From HGM11368 sp051883455 (lineage in GTDB: Bacteria; Bacillota; Clostridia; Christensenellales; UBA3700), in the NCBI GenBank assembly GCA_051883455.1, contig JBJETT010000010.1, forward strand, positions 1 through 64,000: 64,000 bases of DNA. Reading direction: 5' to 3'. A program made the position numbers and the translations under genes. Positions 60,697 to 64,000 of this stretch are shown here, one piece after another. Position 1 is the first letter of the stretch. Each line of letters starts with the position of its first letter. Under the pieces are notes generated by a model that was not told where the DNA came from, searched no databases, and saw nothing but the letters and a program-made list of their open reading frames with translations.

Positions 60697-60725
60697 TATA
60701 CGGCAAGCGAGAAGCTTGCCGTATA
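60697..60725 (+). terminator. Strong hairpin after ypeB, probable terminator
   Basis: Perfect 12-bp stem TATACGGCAAGC / GCTTGCCGTATA with a 5-nt loop. The T-run is weak (TTGAGATTT), so termination may need help. Confidence 0.6.
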
Positions 60726-60796
60726 TTGAGATTTAATCGCGGAAGAAAGGCATTTTTTATACTTTGCAAAAATATATTTTTACCAGACAAAAACCC

Positions 60797-60825
60797 TTGA
60801 TATATTTATTCAAAGATGCTACAAT
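60797..60825 (+). promoter_or_regulatory. Sigma-A promoter of the leader ORF-prs transcript
   Basis: TTGATA (60797-60802), 17 bp, TACAAT (60820-60825). Start near 60832, giving a leader of about 145 nt before prs. The leader also contains GACAAGC / GTTTGTC (about 60896-60917) followed by T-rich sequence, which could act as an attenuator. Confidence 0.7.
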
Positions 60826-60852
60826 ATAACCATAAAAAGTCTCAGAGGATTT

Positions 60853-60981
60853 ATGATTTCTTACGGCGACAGCGTCAATATTCATTTATCTAAGACAAGC
60901 ACGCAGGTTTGTCGGTCTTTTGTTTTGCAACCTTTTTTTGATACTACAACTAAGTTAAATATATTACGGAGGCACAAATGA
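60853..60981 (+). CDS. 42-aa leader peptide ORF overlapping prs
   Basis: ATG 60853 follows AGAGGA. The product is MISYGDSVNIHLSKTSTQVC, then RSFVLQPFFDTTTKLNILRR and HK, with the stop TGA at 60979-60981 overlapping the prs ATG (60978-60980) as ATGA. The prs Shine-Dalgarno CGGAGG lies inside this ORF. The arrangement suggests translational coupling: ribosomes reading the leader determine access to the prs start, and they pass through the internal hairpin. No known leader peptide matches. Conservation has not been tested, so it may be chance. Confidence 0.5.
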   Translation: MISYGDSVNIHLSKTSTQVCRSFVLQPFFDTTTKLNILRRHK

Positions 60982-62180
60982 AACCTTTTTTTGAGTCAGT
61001 TTTCAACTTTGACAAAGAGGTATCCAACATGGCTATTATTGCGCTAGACGGCGCAAAAGAATTGGGGGCGAAGGTTGACTATTATCTCGTCAATCTCTAC
61101 AACAACGATATCAAAAAGTATAACAAAAACGTCCCTGAAAAAAAGACCTTCTTGCTCAACAACGTATGTCCTAGATTTACTACGGGCGACGGCAAGGGTA
61201 TGATCAACGATACCATTAGAGGTAAGGATTTGTTTATTCTCGTCGACGTGGGCAACTATTCTAAGACCTACAACATGTTTGGAGTGCTCAACAGAATGTC
61301 TCCCGACGACTATTACGCCGACCTCAAGCGTATCATATCGGCAGCGGGCGGTAAGGCAAAGTCTATGACGGTAGTTATGCCAAGCCTTTACGGTGGCAGA
61401 CAGCATAGAAGAAACGCAAGAGAATCTCTTGATTGCGCTCAAATGCTTAGAGAATTGGAGACGATGGGCGTCAGCGGAGTTATCACATTCGATGCACACG
61501 ACCCTCGCGTTCAAAACGCCGTTCCTCTCATGGGCTTTGACAACTTCCTTCCTACCTACCAAATTCTCAAAGCTTTGCTCAAGGCTTATCCTGAGGTCAA
61601 TATCGACAAAAACAACTTTATGGTTGTCAGCCCTGACGAAGGCGCAATGGGTAGAAACATCTACTACGCTTCGGTTTTGGGTATAGATTTGGGTATGTTC
61701 TACAAGCGTCGCGACACCTCTACGGTAGTCAACGGACGTAACCCTATCATAGCGCACGAATATATAGGTAACGACGTAAGAGATAAGGATATCTTCGTAG
61801 CAGACGATATCATCGCAACGGGCGACAGTATGCTCAAGCTTTGTACCGAACTCAAAGAGAGAGGCTGTGGCAAGATATTCCTTACGGCAACCTATGCGCT
61901 GTTTACCGAAGGCGTAGAGAAATTCGAAAAGGCGTACAAGGACGGATTATTTACCGCCGTGCTCAGCACCAACCTCACCTACACGCCTGACGAAGTCAAG
62001 TCTAGACCTTGGTTCGTACAAGCAGATTTGTCCAAGTTTATGGCGTACATAATCGCTGCCGTTGACCAAAACAAGTCTTTGTCGACCTTGCTTGACCCAC
62101 ATGACAAAATCAAAGAACTTATCGAGAAGTTCAATCAAAATAAACCACAACAACTTACTTTTGACGTGGACGAGGAGTAA
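60978..62180 (+). CDS. prs: Ribose-phosphate pyrophosphokinase (PRPP synthetase), long clostridial form
   Basis: 400 aa. Makes PRPP from ribose 5-phosphate and ATP for purine, pyrimidine, His and Trp synthesis. Recognised by VMPSLYGGRQHRRNARESLDCAQMLRELETMGVSGVITFDAHDPRVQNAV (substrate and regulatory flexible-loop region), FMVVSPDEGAMGRNIYYA and the PRPP loop VADDIIATGDSMLKL. It is longer than the classic enzyme of about 315 aa and the PRPP loop reads DDIIATGDS rather than DDMIDTGGT, so it belongs to a divergent branch. Shine-Dalgarno CGGAGG; coupled to the leader ORF; MBL gene follows by 2 bp. Confidence 0.9.
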   Translation: MKPFFESVFNFDKEVSNMAIIALDGAKELGAKVDYYLVNLYNNDIKKYNKNVPEKKTFLLNNVCPRFTTGDGKGMINDTIRGKDLFILVDVGNYSKTYNMFGVLNRMSPDDYYADLKRIISAAGGKAKSMTVVMPSLYGGRQHRRNARESLDCAQMLRELETMGVSGVITFDAHDPRVQNAVPLMGFDNFLPTYQILKALLKAYPEVNIDKNNFMVVSPDEGAMGRNIYYASVLGIDLGMFYKRRDTSTVVNGRNPIIAHEYIGNDVRDKDIFVADDIIATGDSMLKLCTELKERGCGKIFLTATYALFTEGVEKFEKAYKDGLFTAVLSTNLTYTPDEVKSRPWFVQADLSKFMAYIIAAVDQNKSLSTLLDPHDKIKELIEKFNQNKPQQLTFDVDEE

Positions 62181-62182
62181 TT

Positions 62183-62839
62183 ATGAGAATTCAATGGTTG
62201 GGACACTCTTGTTTCAAGCTCGAGGAATCGACGGGAACGACTGTTGTAGCAGACCCTTACGACCCGAAAAAGGTAGGCATTGACCTACCGAAAATCAAAG
62301 CAGACGTGGTGACGATATCGCACAATCACGCAGATCACAACTACACCGACAATATTGAGGATGGATATATCAAACTCAATCAAGCGGGACTGTGGGAAGT
62401 CAACGGAGTAGAAATCGTGTCTTTGCAGAGCTATCACGACGAGACCGACGGTGACAAAAGAGGAGAAAACTTTATCTTCAAATACCGTATGGACGGAGTA
62501 GACCTCTGCCATATGGGTGACATAGGTGAGCCTAGCAATCCTATATTGGGAGAGTCTATCGGCTCGGTCAACGTATTGATGATACCGGTTGGCGGTACTT
62601 ATACTATCAACGCCGAGCAAGCAAAAGAATACGTAGATTTTCTTATGCCTGACGTAGTGATACCTATGCATTTTAAGACGCCGAGTAGCGAGATAGACGT
62701 CGACAAGATTGACGATTTTCTCGATTTGTTTGAAGAAGAGCAACTCATCAAGGTGGACGGAGATACCTTTGAGTTCGATAGAGAATTTTTTGACGGCGAA
62801 AGTACCAAAGTTATAGTTTTTAACGAGAATAAGTTTTAA
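62183..62839 (+). CDS. Metallo-beta-lactamase-fold hydrolase (UlaG-like)
   Basis: 218 aa. MBL-fold metal site motif HNHADHNY (HxHxDH, about residues 48-53) follows IQWLGHSCFKLEESTGTTVVADPYDP, the typical start of the UlaG/YtkL branch. Further ligands are in YHDET, CHMGDIG and VIPMHFKTP. Members include lactonases and uncharacterised hydrolases of about 220-230 aa; the substrate is unknown. It is 2 bp after prs in the same transcript, so a link to nucleotide or sugar phosphate metabolism is possible but not shown. Confidence 0.88.
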   Translation: MRIQWLGHSCFKLEESTGTTVVADPYDPKKVGIDLPKIKADVVTISHNHADHNYTDNIEDGYIKLNQAGLWEVNGVEIVSLQSYHDETDGDKRGENFIFKYRMDGVDLCHMGDIGEPSNPILGESIGSVNVLMIPVGGTYTINAEQAKEYVDFLMPDVVIPMHFKTPSSEIDVDKIDDFLDLFEEEQLIKVDGDTFEFDREFFDGESTKVIVFNENKF

Positions 62840-62871
62840 TAATTTTACCCATCAATTTACAACAGAAGACG

Positions 62872-62896
62872 CTATGAGCCTCGACGAGGCTCATAG
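62872..62896 (+). other. Perfect 11-bp hairpin between the MBL gene and rho
   Basis: CTATGAGCCTC-gac-GAGGCTCATAG. Only a mixed A/T stretch follows (no clean T-run) and the rho ribosome site is 20 nt downstream, so it may be a weak terminator or part of the rho leader. Confidence 0.6.
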
Positions 62897-62926
62897 AAGT
62901 CATTATTATATTATCAGGAGGTTTTT

Positions 62927-64000
62927 ATGCCCAAGAAGAAAGACGCATTGACCGAAGAAGAAATGAAAAACAAGATTTTTTCCGAGAAGGAGCTCTTTTC
63001 CTCAACAATTTTCGTTTTGAGAAGAATTGCTACGCTCAAATACGTCAAGTCGCCGACCAGCAAGAAAAAAGCCGAGTTGATAGAGGCCATTATCGACAAG
63101 CAAAAGCAGCAAGTCGAAGCGCAAAAGAGTGGCGAGCCTCGCGCAAAGGTGGTAAGACGCGAAGGTCGCTATTGTCAACCTCATGCGCCCGTCGTCAATC
63201 ATAGAGAAGATAGTATTTTTCCTTTGCCACCCGTTAGACCGATTATGGTTGCCGACAGCAATAGAAGCTCGGATTTCGTCTATAGTCCTTTTAGTACCGA
63301 AGAGATGTTGGAGAGGGGCGAGTGCGAACGCAAGAGCGGTATTTTGGAGATACTTGCCGACGGCTACGGCTTTTTGAGAGCGGAAAACTGCGAGTACAGC
63401 AACAAGGACACCTACGTTTCCAATAAGATTATCAAGACGCTCGGCTTGAGAATGGGCGATATGGTGGAAGCTATTGCCAAGAAAAACGCGGAGAACAAAC
63501 CGCCTGCCGTCATCGAAGTAGAGAAAGTCAACGGACTTGCACCGACGAGTTTGCGCAACAGACCTAATTTTGACAAGATGACGCCTATCTATCCCGACAG
63601 TAGACTCAAACTGGAAGTTAGTGGCAAAAATAACGACTTTGCCATTAGATGTATAGATTTGATTGCTCCTATCGGCAAGGGGCAGAGAGCAATGATAGTA
63701 TCTCCACCTAAGGCAGGAAAGACGACTTTGCTCAAAAAGATTGCCACCGCTATCACCGAAAACCACCCCGAAGTAGAACTGTTCGTATTGCTCGTAGACG
63801 AGAGACCGGAAGAAGTGACTGACATGCAGAGATCTATCAAAGGCGAAGTAATCTATTCCACCTTTGACGAGACGCCAGAGCATCACTGCAAGGCGGCGGA
63901 ACTATTGATAGAAAAAGCCAAGAGATACGTTGAAACGGGCAAGGACGTAGTAATAATTATGGACTCTTTGACCCGTCTTGCTCGCGCATACAATCTCACC
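62927..64000 (+). CDS. rho: Transcription termination factor Rho, 3' end cut by window
   Basis: 358 residues to the window edge. N-terminal helical region (KNKIFSEKELFSSTIFVLRRIATLKYVKSPTSKKKAELIEAII), a basic linker, cold-shock-like RNA-binding domain (SGILEILADGYGFLRAENCEYSNKDTYVSNKIIKTLGLRMGDMVEA), then the hexameric ATPase core: LDLIAPIGKGQRAMIVSPPKAGKTTLLKKIA (Walker A), VLLVDERPEEVTDMQRSIKGEVIYSTFDE, VVIIMDSLTRLARAYN (Walker B). Family traits include the PPKAGKT P-loop. Start ATG 62927 follows CAGGAGG. Rho is often autoregulated by termination in its own leader; the hairpin at 62872 may matter. Confidence 0.95.
   Translation, partial: MPKKKDALTEEEMKNKIFSEKELFSSTIFVLRRIATLKYVKSPTSKKKAELIEAIIDKQKQQVEAQKSGEPRAKVVRREGRYCQPHAPVVNHREDSIFPLPPVRPIMVADSNRSSDFVYSPFSTEEMLERGECERKSGILEILADGYGFLRAENCEYSNKDTYVSNKIIKTLGLRMGDMVEAIAKKNAENKPPAVIEVEKVNGLAPTSLRNRPNFDKMTPIYPDSRLKLEVSGKNNDFAIRCIDLIAPIGKGQRAMIVSPPKAGKTTLLKKIATAITENHPEVELFVLLVDERPEEVTDMQRSIKGEVIYSTFDETPEHHCKAAELLIEKAKRYVETGKDVVIIMDSLTRLARAYNLT

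Noticed and set aside
60832..60977. PRPP/ppGpp (ykkC-type) riboswitch in the prs leader
   Set aside because: The conserved ykkC core elements are not visible; a leader ORF and a simple hairpin explain the region better.

Overview
The window looks like the chromosome of an endospore-forming, monoderm Clostridia-type bacterium, probably of the gut. The evidence is a set of sporulation and germination genes (gpr, sipL, spoIIR, sleB, ypeB), Firmicutes-type neighbourhoods (gpr divergent from rpsT; veg, sipL, ispE and spoIIR in a row), lipoprotein signals, and giant surface proteins with membrane tails but no LPXTG motif. I cannot name the family from the sequence alone. No phage, transposase or CRISPR array was seen.

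Layout. 1-2.1 kb: gpr (cut by the window edge), rpsT, a zinc-finger membrane protein and a divergent XRE regulator with operator-like palindromes; the regulator's 3' end is tandemly duplicated. 2.3-6.2 kb: methionine operon metF, a stand-alone MetH activation protein, and a short MetH. 6.2-11.1 kb: EamA transporter, GtrA-like protein, mscL, two cupins, ferredoxin, amidase and an orphan response regulator. 11.6-32.8 kb: the dominant feature, a 21-kb four-gene run encoding a 2631-aa lipoprotein, two giant membrane-tailed proteins (1841 and 2389 aa) and a 165-aa lipoprotein, very probably an envelope surface complex. 33-37.5 kb: two FAD enzymes and a leucine-rich-repeat surface protein. 37.7-39 kb: a small cassette (membrane-tethered XRE regulator, exported protein, tiny membrane protein) with a 41-bp double inverted repeat at each end. 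39-41.6 kb: an SDR reductase divergent from a DECD-box RNA helicase. 41.7-46.8 kb: polyamine ABC transporter operon potABCD led by an XRE-cupin regulator with clear operators. 47-50.8 kb: two exported, membrane-tailed enzymes. 51-52 kb: a small putative DNA-binding protein and tRNA-Ser(GCU), whose 3' end and terminator are tandemly repeated. 52-55 kb: SGNH hydrolase and KtrAB potassium uptake. 55-61 kb: veg, sipL, ispE, spoIIR, sleB-ypeB. 61-64 kb: leader peptide and prs, an MBL hydrolase, and rho (cut by the window edge).

A recurring regulatory theme is leaderless transcription. At least five genes (COG2081 flavoprotein, SDR reductase, helicase, SGNH hydrolase, ispE) have a sigma-A promoter whose -10 hexamer ends exactly 6 nt before the start codon and have no Shine-Dalgarno; two or three more are similar. 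The other candidates worth following up are the 37.7-39 kb cassette, the prs leader ORF overlapping the prs start, the tRNA-Ser 3'-end repeats, and a dispersed palindrome with core CGATACGTATCG. All family assignments are by eye from sequence motifs; no searches were run.
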